DNA of 64,000 bases from Bigelowiella natans CCMP2755 (lineage: Eukaryota; Cercozoa; Chlorarachniophyceae), in assembly GCA_000320545.1 (NCBI GenBank), contig ADNK01001780.1, positions 1-64,000 on the forward strand, given 5' to 3'. Positions 12,408-25,103 of the stretch are shown here, in pieces. Made by a program: the position numbers and the translations under genes. Numbering within the stretch: the stretch's first letter is position 1; each line of letters opens with the position of its first letter. A model generated the notes under the pieces. That model made no database searches. It saw only the letters and a program-made list of their open reading frames with translations, and was not told the DNA's origin.

Positions 12408-13400
12408 GGATTCGCCACAATCCGTTCCTCAGACCGTACAGAAGTCTATCGATAGATATTGAATCAATCATAGAATCACAGGGGGGATACGTGTTTGGTG
12501 AATGGTATTGCTACGTGTTTTCGAGGGGGGGGGGCGGACAGTGCTAGGCGACAGCTTTTCGACTTCTTTAGACAATAATTTACCCATAAAATATCTTAAT
12601 GAAATACTCCGATCTTCCATCTCCAATTCCGCCGAATTCAGTTAGAAGATATTGTGTTGAAGTATATTATGTTGGATAAATTTGGTATAAATTATGTTCT
12701 ACGGATCATCCCCCGCGAAACAACATCAACAACATCAACAACAACAGAACAACTGAGCGAATCTCCAACAACTGATCATCCGACAATGGAGTCGCTATTA
12801 ACCGAAGATGCAGCGGCGGAGGAGAGAAAGGTGGCAGCCCTTTTCCGCATAGACACTGACCCGAACCCATAACGCCAGCATAATTAAACGCACATAGGAG
12901 GAGAAAGTAGAAGAGAAGAGGCGTCCCAAACCACGCTACGTCGGGAATAAACAAGGGAAGGACGAAATCTGCTCGTGGGAGCAAACGATTACTGGTACGC
13001 GAACTGAGCTTGCAGTCTCCATCCCCGATTTTGCAGTGGTGGTGATGGTGGCAATTTGGTTGTTACTTTCTGCAGAGATCGTAGTGAAGGTTTCCATCCC
13101 CCCCCAGCAGGACGGCGCTCTTTCACAGGTTCGTTTTGTGTGCACGATGTTTTTAACCTTTTCCTGGTGGCGATTAAATGCTTTAAACCAGACATCATTT
13201 CCCCTAGCCTTTCGCCCATTTCTTCTTCTTCTTCTCTCTCTCCCCCCCCCCCGCAATCCCCTTCTATTCTTCCTTGGTCGCTTCATTTAATATATTCATT
13301 CGCGCAATTCGTGCTTGTCTTCTTCCCAGAACCGAGTCAGAATAAAAAGCAAGACTCTCCTCGTGAAAATTGGTCAGAAATAATCATCATTAAATTGAAA
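12408..13400. promoter_or_regulatory. Divergent spacer DPH1 / UBL-protein gene
   Basis: About 1 kb between the DPH1 start (minus) and the next plus-strand start at 13401, so it must hold both promoters and 5' UTRs. I see no TATA box at a convincing position. It contains short G or C runs near 12525 and 13240, and (AACATC)-like repeats near 12720. Confidence 0.45.
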
Positions 13401-14319
13401 ATGAGTCATGGACATCAAGCGTTATCACACGTCTTGGATTCGTCACCTCTTTTGATAGCGAGCAACTTTGTGTGTACGTACGAATTTTTTGTCTTAATAA
13501 AATTAAGTTTTCCCTTAGTCTGTGGTATCTGATGTAGGAGACAAAACGGTGTTCGACGAGGAGGAGCTGTATGACATGGTATTTTTACATGTGTGTTTGT
13601 CTGCTAGCACTCCTCCAGAGATTATGCGCGAGGAAAGCGTATCATCATCATCATCATCATCATCAAACTTGCAGGTGCATTGTGATGCCTCCACTTGGAC
13701 CATGCAAAAAGACGACTATGGCGCTTTTGATTCGGTATAGCAGGGAGATATTGTTCGCCGTTCGTAATTTCTTGCTTTGCAAAGACTCAGGAACCCACTG
13801 ATAAACTCCCCATCCCCCTTCCTCAGCTGGAAATATCACTGAGCAAAGTCATCCCTGGCTGGTGGCCAAGACCGTTCAAAAGTAGCATCGTGCACGTATT
13901 CATGCAGCGCACACCCTCACCCACCCCCTCCAAACCGGGGCGTATACCGTGCAATTGGATTACTTTCTCTTGTCAAATTATGTTGCGTTATTGATTTTCC
14001 CTATCGCTCCGCAGCGTCACACGCGAAAGAAGCAGGGGGCGAGGAGAAGCATGCCGATGATGATGAGAAGGAGAGCAAGAAAGAACCGGCAGTCAATGCG
14101 GAGGTGCTGTTCATCGTTGATGATTGCTGATTGTGATGTTCGATTGCACTAATTCTTGATAATGATGTTGGTGACAGGGCGTGAGGCTGTCCATCAGCTT
14201 CTTAGGTTCTGAACGTTTTTTGTAGAAGAAGAAAAAGAAGAAGAGGAAGAACAAATAGTTGTATTAATGCTGCTGTTTTGGCTTAGATGGTAATGGTGTG
14301 GTGGTATATTTCCTACATA

Positions 14320-14362
<43 letters not shown>

Positions 14363-15093
14363 TACTTTTTTAAAAAATGCATCTGATGGATATTCGATGC
14401 ATTTTAATCCTGCTAATGTCCATCTACGATCTGGGTTAATTTGAATAGGAGTTGAAAAGATGTCACTGCGTTGTCCCAATGCGGAAAGGGACCGAAAGAG
14501 AGGTGCCGCTGTCGCGCTGCATTGACTAATGCTCCTATTTCCAATACAAATACTCACACGTCTTGCTAATTTATACTGGTGGTGTCGTGTGCCTATTTTC
14601 TTTTTTTTGTGGGGGGGGGGGGGGGGTAGATTGCACGGAGCTTATCAGGTGGATTGTGAGCAGTTTGGACAACGTCGATGAGGCGAGGATTTTGTCCGCA
14701 AAACTGCAAGGGAAAGAAGCAGAAGAGGGAGGAGGGAAAATGGAGGCAGCCAGAGCTAATTTTGGGAGTTTCCCCGTGCTTCCACATCCGGATTTTAAGG
14801 TGATGCGAACTATCGTATTCGCCATTAAGAAAGCGACATTCGCAGTAACAGTGCTGCTGCTGCCTCGTATGCATGATTAAGTAGCGGGTCTCTCTTGGTA
14901 GACCGCCCGATGTAGAGTGCGTTGTAACAGCACGCAGAGCTTTGATGCTGTGGCGGCAATGGCGCATATATTTCATGCGTTGAACGCCATGCTGATGATT
15001 TCGTTGTACGATGCTACACCAACAGGATAAAACGTGGGGCTATATCCTAGACCTTCTTGTCGCGAGGTGAGAAATTTCGATCTTGTAGTGGTT

Positions 15094-15126
<33 letters not shown>

Positions 15127-15269
15127 CCCCCTTGAGTATTCCGAGCAATTGAACATAGAGACTGCGACATCTCTTCTCTCCCCCCCTCCCTCTCCTCCTA
15201 TTGTCCTCTCCTACGTCCTCATCACATTCTCTTTCACGAAGAGTGCTAAAATACAAGTCACACTGCAAA

Positions 15270-15307
<38 letters not shown>

Positions 15308-16939
15308 GCTCTGTACACATACAAATACGCCCCCCCCCCAGCGAGGAGAAACGAACTGAAAACCTGCGCGCTCGCCAGCAACGACGACGGGAGGATAGGT
15401 AGAAGATGCCGACTAACAGCGACAAGCATCGACTCTGCGGCGTTCGCGATTTGCCATCATTGCAGTGTAGTAGACGCAATTACATTGGCGGTTGCTCGAT
15501 AATTATCTTCATGCTTCTCGCACCGTATACATGATATGTCTATTCATTCGTCCCCTACCACTACCACCAACCCCCCCCCCCCCCCCCCCCCTACCAGGGC
15601 AGCACGGCGTGAGCAGGTGGCACGTAAGAAACAGGAGAGGGATGAGAGACGGAAGCAGAGGCAGCAGGAGAACCAAGAGCGAGTACAACAAAGAGAGCGA
15701 CAAGGGGACGGGGGAGACGATGGGGACATGGAGCTGAAGAGGGGTGAAGAAAAAGAAGAAGCAGCATCTCACAACGAAGGCGCTGCTGATGAGAAGGAGG
15801 GTAGTAGTGAGGAAGAGAAAAAGGAGTCAACTTGCACCGGGAAGAAAGGAAATGGCGACGCAGAGGCGATGTCTGTGAATACTGCCAAGCAGGGGGGGGG
15901 CGACCACACAGAAGCAGCAGCAGCACCCCCGCCACCTAACGCCGACGGTGAAGACTATGAAGATGGGGATGACGATGGCATTGAGGACGTTTCCGATGTA
16001 CGTGATGCCATAGAGAAGAAGAAGAAGAAGAAGAAGAAGAAGAAGGCGAGCATGAGAAATAACGATTGCTAGATTGAGATCGAGTCGTTTGAGTACTGAA
16101 ACAGCACCATCCGTGCTGCTGCAGAGCAAGAATCAGCAGTGATTCCTCCCCCCCAAGAATCCTTCTTGCCACCTCGATTTTCACCATTTAACGTACACAT
16201 CATACCCGTTATAAGATGGTGCGATTATTTCTGTATAGAATGGCAATGACGTTGTGTGACACACGAGCCGTCGTGGGCAGTTGTGCACCAACAAACTGTG
16301 CTATCACTGAAAGACCTTATCTTGATCACTCAAAGGACACAACGGACGACGTGGAATTCGAGTCTGTCGCAGTGGACATGTAAGCGGATTTCGCGCTTTT
16401 GTAATCACCCGTCTCTGCCCTATATCTTGTGTTTTCCAGGAAGTCTATTCGAGTACTTGTTTTCTATTTTTGATAGTTTTTTTTTTTTTTTATGCTGATC
16501 TACGAAGGACGCGCTGCTAGCAAGTGTTTTCGATGAAGCCGCACGCAAATCGTGCACTTTCGCTTTCGAGCCACAGTCGAGCTCACTAATCACGCGTGTC
16601 TCTTTATCCTATGCATCTGTCATTTGTAATCGTAAGTGTGGTTTTGGTTTTCTCTTTCCCGTCCTCCTTCTGCTGCTGTCGTGGGCGGCCGCAGGTACCT
16701 TCGGCGTCTGGATGATCACGCCCAAGTGGTAGTAGCTGATTGTATTACTTTGCGGTGCTAACTAGAAGCATGATGACAATGAGAATGACGACGACGACGA
16801 TGATGATGATGATGATGGAGAATATGATGAAACGCTTGAATGTCGTCCACCATTTTTTATCCGTTCGGCCGGACGACACGACGGCACCGCAAACATTGGA
16901 ATATTACGATGAGTTATGGCAGCGCTGCTGGTTAAGCAA

Positions 16940-16984
<45 letters not shown>

Positions 16985-17761
16985 CACACGCACACATGGG
17001 CGGGTGCATATCGATGCAGGTTGTCCGCTCCCCGGTGCTTTACCAAACGCCTGATCTCGGGGTACTCTTACATGCGCCGCTGTGACTGGAAGAGGAGAAT
17101 GAATGAGAGTCATCAGCGAGACTTTCGATTAGCAAGCAATGTGACAAATCGCCGTTTGCGCATGAGCGATGTGTCATCATCGCATCACGGGGGCCTTTAT
17201 TTCTTACCATTTGTTCCGGGGTGGGGGGTGGGGAGGGCACATTGATTATAGGCTATAATTCAAAGATATATGCTGGTTTCTGGTTGTTAAAATGGGGTTT
17301 TGAATTCATGTAAAAGACATCTTTTCTCTCCTCCTCCTTCTCCTCCTCCCCCCTCTTCTCTATTCCTCTTCTGCCCTCACATTCACCTTCTTCAAAAGAT
17401 CGTGAAAGGCCATCGAGTGACAGCAGCAGCAGCAGCAGCAGCAACAACAACAACAACTTCGCCAAAACCTGAGAGCAGAGGTGTTGGTTCTTGCAGATGA
17501 TAATGATGAGATTTAACGAGGCGGGGACGGTGGTTGCTAGCTTTCTTGGGGCTCTTTTCCTCATCCCTCTTCGCCTGCCTACATGAAGTATTGACGTGTT
17601 ATTTCTTGCAGATAATGAGGAGAAGAACAGCAGAGCAAGTAGTAGTAGCAGTAGTAGTAGTGACAACACGAAACATCAGTCCGTTCAAGTGCGCACATTA
17701 AGAGGAATCGTTACCATTAAGGTAGCGGCGCCCTGTTTTATCAGTAGAACTGGCAGTGGTC

Positions 17762-17794
<33 letters not shown>

Positions 17795-17984
17795 AAGTGG
17801 GGAGGAGGGGGGGAAGGGGAGGGGGGAAAGAGTGCGTGGGGATTAAAATGGTGATTCATTTACGTATTTGTGAAGGACCATGTTCCACGTTTTTGCATGC
17901 AGTGATCAGTTTCATTGTGTGCTGATGTATGATGGCGAGGTAGGTGTGAGTGCGCGTCTGTGTGTGTGTGTGTGCACGCGCGTC

Positions 17985-18028
<44 letters not shown>

Positions 18029-18061
18029 ACACACAAACACACACACACACACACACACACA

Positions 18062-18102
<41 letters not shown>

Positions 18103-18565
18103 GCGGTTACTATGGATTTAGTTATCTGTTTCCTACTCAGCTTGCAAGCCAGACGGAGATATCAGAGCTAAAGGCGATTTTGGTCAAGTCTCACGGTAGT
18201 AGAGGCATGTGGCGGTGCTAGTGTAGTCATTTCTTTCTTTATACAATTAAAGGAGGAGGTGCAGTAATCGTTTCGCATTTTGACAGCAAAGTGATTATTT
18301 AGCTATCCTTCACGATAGCGTGACGCTGTAGTTAAATGATTGGGTTGTTCGAGTGCGTAGGTGAGCTTAGGCATGCTAGATAGACGTGCTGCAGGAGACC
18401 AAAAACCAACGGGCTGATTTCGAAGGTGTTGTTGTTTGTCTGTTGTAATTGCGGTAGGGGTAGCGTCCGGATTTGTGCTGGTATATCCCCAGGTAACACG
18501 AGAAATATTGAAGCAAGCTCTCAAGAGAGAGGAAAGAGCTGGGGCGGGGGGGGGGGGTCTGGAAG

Positions 18566-18600
<35 letters not shown>

Positions 18601-19402
18601 CGTGTTTATATGTGGGGGGGGGTGTATTCTGCCTCGATCACCTGCTCCTTCTTTTTCTCTCCTCCTCCTGATGTGCTCATTAACTATTCCTCCTCCTCCT
18701 CCTGCTGCAGCATGGGTTTCTCCACCCCAAGATGAGGCTCGGTGGGCTTATTTAGTTAGTAGTGTGTATCATCCATTCAGTCAGTCAGGCAGTCAGTCTG
18801 CTGTCTGTGTATGTGTGTGTGTTTGTGTGTGTGTGTGAGTGTGAGTGCCGTCCTTCTAAGGGATGAAATCTTCGATGGCAATTGACGACATTATCATCGT
18901 GCAATGGATGAAAGATGCTTAGACGAGGATCTCTCCCTCTCTCTCTTCCTCTTTCTCTTCCTCTCTCTCCCTCTCTCTTGCTTCTGATGTGTGTGTGTGT
19001 GTGTGTGTTTCCTCTCCCTCCCCTCCGGTTGTCGCCGTTTTCCCTTGCACCGATGCTTATCGCAGATGATATGCTCCTTCCTGACGACGCTATGCTCTTT
19101 GTCATGCCTCATGCGAATCCTGAAGGTAGTAGTGGCTAGGAGGAATAGCGTGTGTGTGTGTGTGTGTGTGTGTGTTAGTGTGCGCGCGCGCGCGCGCTGC
19201 TGTTTGTTGTATTGCGCGTCTATTCGAATTTTTCGATCTGCGACAGCTATGATTTTTTGTTTGTACCCGCCCTCCAATTCCTAAACGTGGTCTGTCCGTG
19301 GATCTTGTTGCTACAGCAATGGAGTCGCAGCATGGACCGTGGTATCTCGACAAGCAGACACAAATCAAGGTCAACAGGAGGAATCCAAGCCACGACAAGT
19401 AG
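13401..19402 (+). CDS. Charged low-complexity protein with C-terminal ubiquitin-like domain
   Basis: Family not recognised as a whole. First exon starts at ATG 13401 (MSHGHQALSHVLDSSPLL) and joins in phase to SVVSDVGDKTVFDEEELYD and then LEISLSKVIPGWWPRPFK. Middle exons include 14626-14800 (CTELIRWIVSSLDNVDEAR) and 15594 onward, a long Arg/Gln/Glu-rich, then acidic, segment probably spliced at the GTACGT near 15998. C-terminal exons give a ubiquitin-like fold: VQVRTLRGIVTIK, LASQTEISELKAILVKSH, GVASGFVLVYPQ, then DDMLLPDDAMLFVMPHANPE. The last exon is 19317-19402, ending NRRNPSHDK. Phases close for IVTIK to LASQ to GVASG and for the last join; one micro-exon between VYPQ and DDML is missing. 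No terminal Gly-Gly is present, so the domain should act as a fold, not a conjugated tag. Several middle exons (16.2-17.2 kb) are unresolved, and two genes cannot be excluded. Confidence 0.6.
15271..15305. repeat. (CA)n microsatellite
   Basis: About 17 CA units in an intron of the UBL-protein gene. Confidence 0.9.
16944..16995. repeat. (CA)n microsatellite
   Basis: Slightly imperfect CA tract inside the UBL-protein gene, flanked by unresolved exons. Confidence 0.9.
17986..18099. repeat. (CT)n(CA)n(GA)n mirror-like compound repeat
   Basis: A CT tract, a short CA tract and a GA tract follow one another. The CT and GA arms are complementary, so the ~110-bp element can fold into a hairpin with a CA loop. 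It lies in the intron directly before the UBL exon LASQTEISELKA. Confidence 0.9.
18568..18622. repeat. (GT)n tract with G run
   Basis: GT tract followed by a short G run, in an intron of the UBL-protein gene. Confidence 0.85.
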
Positions 19403-19853
19403 TATATAGGCGTATTCTACCATCATGTTGTTCAGCGATGATGCTCGATGTCTTAATGTAGTACATTATTCACATGTAGTATGCAATGTGCCTCAAGATG
19501 TTCAGCCCATAGTTGAATTACGCATGTACAACGCATGGCGCCATCAAAGCGCCCATTGATTGCAAAGATAAAGGCCGCCATGCGTTGTACATGTCATGAC
19601 GGCGCGTATAATATATAGTTAGTTTTTCGCTGACACTCATGTTCCAGCTCACATTTCAAGATATGCTGGCAAATGCTGGCTGTATAGCTTGAAAGCTCTG
19701 CCCACTTCTCATTTTATTTGACATACTCTCCAAATGCGCGTCACTCGTATCACTATACGATGCATGCAATCCCATGGTGCGTGGTAGTAATAGACGTACA
19801 TGGGGCGAACAACCGTACCGAGTACATGATCCCAGATTATACACTAAAACACA
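19403..19853. other. Convergent spacer with 18-bp inverted repeat
   Basis: Between the 3' ends of the UBL-protein gene and DNAJC22. Nothing coding was seen. It contains an 18-bp perfect inverted repeat with arms at 19523-19540 and 19576-19593 (arm CATGTACAACGCATGGCG) and several CATG words. Confidence 0.65.
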
Positions 19854-20043
19854 TCACAATTCGTCTGCTGTTTTTCTGTTTGGGTTGCTCTGCTTTCTTT
19901 TTCTCCTTGCAGAAGGCCGAGTTCTTCCAGATCTAGTGCCGCTGCCTGCATATGAATCCACAAGCACAAAACACAGCTGAGGCACTGCCTCTCTTACGCG
20001 CTCATACCGGATACGTTTCTACACACACACACACACACATTCT

Positions 20044-20091
<48 letters not shown>

Positions 20092-22003
20092 CTCGGAATA
20101 AGGGCTGCTTCTCAAATGAATACAACCATCCGCTTTCTAGTAGCTGCTTTACCTTCTGTGCGATCTGACCCCGCCCTGCTATTCTTCCTCTCCGAGTCGA
20201 GGCTCTTCAGCGTTTCATAAGCTTCCTGTACCTCTTCAAAGTTGCGTGCGCACTCTTCCTTGGGGAGCTTGCACTTGTCTGCGGAGCGACATGAGAATAT
20301 ATGAGAGTATGCGAGAAACATCCCATGACGGTGATAATGATGATGATGGTATCAATACACAAGGAATAATACAGCGTGATGAGATCCACCCCCCCTCTCC
20401 TTACCATCATCACAACTGCGAGACTAATGACCTGGATGGTACTTGAGAACAGCGCTGCGGTATGCCTTCTTCACTGCATTCATTGAGGACCCCTCCGCCA
20501 GCCCAAGAACCTGTCAACCATCGAGGCAAATGAGAAGGGGGGGAAGGTGCCGTGCGTACTCAGCTGTGTGCGTTTCTATTCCAAAATGGGGTCGAGGACG
20601 ATAATACTAATACTAACAATAACAATAACGATAGTGGTAATAATAAAAACCATTTTTAATCGAAGAATGATTGCACAAAGGACGAAGACGATGGCGATGA
20701 GGAGGATGTTGTGCATGAGTTGGGAAGAAGAACCATGGAAGGCGCATAATGTACTCTCTACTTCGAACACACCACTCAAATGATGCGCGTGCAGAAGTAG
20801 AAAGGCAGCGCAGCATCAGCAGCCCCTTCCACCACTCAATCATGCTGCTGCTGCTGCTACTACTACTACTACTACTACTTCTACTACCACCGCCACTACT
20901 AGATAATGATAAATATGATACTCAGTCTCCGAGGCCCACCACTATAACTACTACCACCTTGAACGCATTGCTCTCCCCCTTTACATCCATGGCCTTTATA
21001 AATTCATCCCACAAGGTCCTCCACCCGTTGTGCTGTATGTGCGTGTGCAGCTGCGCCATCACTTGGATAAAGTCCTGCACGGCGGGAGACCGGTAGATAT
21101 TCTTCAGGTGGTCACGTACCTTGATCGTTTCCTCTAATCGGCGATGTAAAAAAAGGGGGGGGGGGGGGGGGCGCAGGATGAGGGAAGAAAGTATGTTTTT
21201 ATCCGTGATGACAATGTGTCAAAAGGCATGGCAACGAAAACGCGCGACTGCCGCTTTGATGAATGGGCGCTACTTCCCTAGCTAGAGCTTTCTTACAGAT
21301 CAATATCATCATCATCATCATCATCATCATCTTTCATCGTCATCATTATTAGTGGTGGTATCAATCATCACCTCTTCCTAGATCATCATGCGAAATGGTG
21401 ATTGTAGCATTAAACCACACGAACGACAGGAACAACGCCAGAATCAAAGCCCTGTCGTCGTCCAAATAACATGAGAAGAGGTGACAATGAACGATCGATG
21501 GCGGGGGGGGAGGGGGAGGGAACGAGTGCTAGTAAGTAATTCACAGATCCGAAACAAAGAGGCAGCAACGATTTGGGCCCGCAATCTTAGCTAAAATCTC
21601 GCGTGATGCAAAATTATGTTGGAGATAGTTTCTTTCTATTTCGATGCGCCGTCAGCGCACACACTACCCCTTCAAGAAGTGAACGACAGTCGTTCTGGTG
21701 ACTCCGCCCCTAGCATAGGACGAAATAGAGCGCGGCTGCTCGTTTTCTATCTTCCATTGTCTTTTGAGTCGATTATACATAGGAAGTGAGGAGGGGACAT
21801 GAATGGGTGGTTATTGTTGGGAAAATGGCAAATAAGCAGAATCTCGAAAAGCAGCATTTCAACCCGACACCCCATCCTCTTCTCGTTTCTGCACGGCGGA
21901 GCATATGATTCCAGAGCAATGATATTGAAACTTGATGGGAAATTGTCCTGCTCATGACGGTATTTGCCTCCGATGACCGATACATCCCGTACAACAGGAC
22001 ATA

Positions 22004-22067
<64 letters not shown>

Positions 22068-22919
22068 TGTTCGTGTTTTCGCTCCTGCGTGGAATGGTGA
22101 CCGACCGTGTGTACGAGAAAACGTTGATTGGCATTACGATGTAGTACACCCATCCCCATCCGGAATCCGCAATCATATTGATTACCTCACCTGCGAGGGG
22201 GGAAGTGAAGAATTCGTATGCGGCAACATTAAAAGAGCGGAGCGCCAGGTCTCACGTTCGGTCATCGCAGAGTAAATCATTTGTGTATTTTCAAATCTCA
22301 GTCCTTTTCACACAAATGCATTTTTGAAATCCGTTGTGCAAGACCATGATTTCGACGTCCATTGCAACAATAGTTTTCCCTACATCTTCATCACTGACCT
22401 AGGATGGCAGCTAGGAAGGTCATCGTGAAGGCCCCGCCGCTCTGAAAGATGGGCGTTCGAGATCAGTAAATCTGCTACGAGAAGATGAAAAGTTGACAAA
22501 ATTTTGTTGTGTTTGCTGTGTGGTTTTTCCATTGCTACTGCTCTCTGAGTTCTCCTTGTGATGTTCTAATGATACCCGTCCGTTGTTGCCGACGAGATAG
22601 ATGCCGATCGCTGTGCCCAATGCACATGGAACAATCAGGATGAACGTCTTCAACTCCGGGTCAAGGTACTCTTCAGGTATGGCGCCCGAGATAAGTAAGC
22701 GGAGATATACTATGTGAAAGAAGACACATGACGGTGACACATGCTGTATTACGCGGAATGGATGAGGGGACCGATCCGATGTAATGTGCTAGGAGAGAGC
22801 TAGTGCTCACTGATATTACTCGCGAAAAAGAAGGAACCGAAAGCCTGCGCCCAGGTTCCACGGGGCTTTTCCTCGTCCTTAGGTTCTGCGATTTAGTTAA
22901 ACGTGCGTACGATTGACAA

Positions 22920-22951
<32 letters not shown>

Positions 22952-23376
22952 AATTATGATGATGACGATGATGATGACGTCAACGACGACAGTGACCCGT
23001 TGCTGTTAACGAGAAACAGGCAAAGGGGAAGCAGCCGTGTGGAATAATCGAAAAAGAGATCGACCGAAGACTGTGTTGGCCTCATGCACGTAGTCATGTA
23101 TGTAGAAGAAGTCGCGGACCCAACCGATACCGAACCCCCCGAAACTTATCAGCCATAGAAAAGCTTGATTTGGCCTCCCCTGTGGTGTTAGCGCCAAATA
23201 TTACGTTCCGGGGTGTCATCATCGAGGGATGCTTTGCAGTCTTTTTACACCGACACACCCAAATACTTCGCAAAGGATAATGATTCGTATTGATGTTCCC
23301 ATACCATATACAGGTGGTGCAGGCCAAACATGCCGAAGGTCATCCAGAGCAGGTAGGCCGTGCAGATAGACGCCAT
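19854..23376 (-). CDS. DNAJC22: DNAJC22-type TM2/J-domain membrane protein
   Basis: Multi-pass membrane co-chaperone; the animal homologue is Drosophila wurst/DNAJC22. Start ATG at 23376-23374: MASICTAYLLWMTFGMFGLHH, the TM2-type opening. The next exon (about 23050-23190) has LWLISFGGFGIGWVRDFF, then KPRGTWAQAFGSFFFASN (about 22815-22880) and a helix LKTFILIVPCALGTAIGIYL (about 22580-22680). Later exons give LWDEFINAMD (about 20960-21130) and a C-terminal J domain: VLGLAEGSSMNAVKKAYRSA, LKYHP, then DKCKLPKEECARNFEEVQEA. The HPD tripeptide is split by an intron (HP-G|AC). The last exon is 19854-19945 and ends NRKTADEL. TM2 at the N-terminus and J at the C-terminus is specific to DNAJC22. The C-terminal ADEL resembles an ER-retrieval tetrapeptide; its use here is inference. 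Confidence 0.88.
20023..20089. repeat. (CA)n(TA)n tract in last DNAJC22 intron
   Basis: CA tracts followed by about 19 TA units, in the intron between the J-domain exon and the final exon. Confidence 0.85.
22012..22065. repeat. (CT)n(GT)n tract
   Basis: CT units pass into GT units, within a DNAJC22 intron. Confidence 0.85.
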
Positions 23377-23700
23377 TATTCTGTGCAGATCAGTTCACAC
23401 GTCAGGTCTGACTTCCGGAGATCGCACCACAAATCCGCAAAAAGCATGCGATTTTATAAGAAAATTATCGCAAATCCTGTGACGCGATTCCGGAACGGCA
23501 CCGGGCAACATTTTCAGGCAAATCAAGCGCCAAATGATTCGGAAAAACAAATCATCTTTTGCTTTTTTTTAGATCTACTTTTTTATTTTTTGAATAGGAA
23601 GCAGAACGGCCGAAATTCCATGCGGTTTTTAACGAAATACACCCGCAAAACAATTGTCGCAAGGAGACATCCATCTTTCTGTTGGTCGACCTCGTTCGTC
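23377..23700. promoter_or_regulatory. Divergent promoter DNAJC22 / sulfite oxidase
   Basis: 323 bp separate the DNAJC22 ATG (minus) from the sulfite oxidase ATG at 23701. A T-rich block lies at about 23550-23590. No canonical TATA box can be assigned. An in-frame upstream ATG at 23623 would extend the oxidase N-terminus by 26 residues. Confidence 0.5.
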
Positions 23701-25071
23701 ATGGCAGCCGCTCTTCGGGCTGCTCGGAGTTTCCTCCTTGCACGATTAGCGACGCCTAGACTAATCATTTCTGCAGGGAAAAGGAGGAGGATGATCCCAC
23801 CTATTATACTTGCAGGCGCCATAACCTCATGGGCTGCGACCCACGAAAAGACGAGTGCTAAGCAAGCCTTCCCTGTTTTTACAGAAGAGGATGTCTCAAG
23901 GTAATGGTTAACCGCGCGTGTTCAGATGAGCTCGAAAGAAAGCGAGAGTGGGTCAATCAACACATTTCCTCTTTTTCCCCGCTCTCGATAGGCATGACGG
24001 GAAAAGTCACCCGGAGATGTGGGTGAGCTTCCAGGGGCACGTCTACGACATTACAGATTTTGTTCGTGAGCATCCTGGGGGAAAGATGATCATCGATGCT
24101 GTCGGGGGGCCATTGGAACCATATTGGGGCTACTGGGCCTATCATCTCAAGGTCAAGAAGCCTAGAGAATGGCTTGCTAAGTTCCGAATTGGGAAGCTTC
24201 AGCTGGCTGAAAGCGTGGAGGAGGGGGAGGAGGGAACTACGGCTCTTGTAGATCTTGAAACGAATGAGTTGGACTTCTACACCGATGATCCACATCGAGA
24301 TCAAATGGTCCACGATGTGATCATTGACCGACCTTTCTGCAGCCAATCGAGGCCTGAAGTGCTCGGGAACGCACGAATAACAAAGGCAGATGACCTCTAC
24401 GTCAGAAATCACGCTCCAGTACCTCATGTGGACCCCGACACCCACAAGTGAGAGCATTTCACATTTTTTTTCCCTCCCCAGAACAGGAAAGCCCTTGGCA
24501 TTGGGAAATGCCAGTGGTTTTTGAATGTAATGCAGGCGGTTTATTCGGCCGTTCTTCGCAATTCCCCGTACCCTATAAATCGGTCGGCAGATGGAGAAAT
24601 TATTTTATTATTATTATTGTTAATTCCATTTTCTCCTCCCTCTCCTTCTTCTAACTATCCTGCTACCGACCACTACCCACTGCGCACAGTGCAATGATGA
24701 TTCGCCCCAGCGGGCTAAGAAGTGGTCTGTACTGCTTGTAGGATCGCGATAGAAGGGCATGATGGAACCGTATTTGCTGCCGTTGGCCTCGCAGAGATAT
24801 TCGGACGCAGAGAAGGGAAAAGGGAAAGAGATCAGAGCAGCAGCAGCAGCAGCAGCAGCAAATACCCACGGGTGGCGTTCGAATCCGTGATCCAATGCGC
24901 TGGAAACCGAGCGTCGGAAATGATTGCCTCTCATGAGCGCAAGGCCCAACCGATCTTCAAGAACCATCCTTTCGAGAAGATTTCCATTGGAATGATGGGG
25001 AACGTTGAGTGGAGCGGGTATGTGATGTGCGGTCATGACAGGGCTATCGATTTTTAGATGCGTTTGTGCGT

Positions 25072-25103
<32 letters not shown>

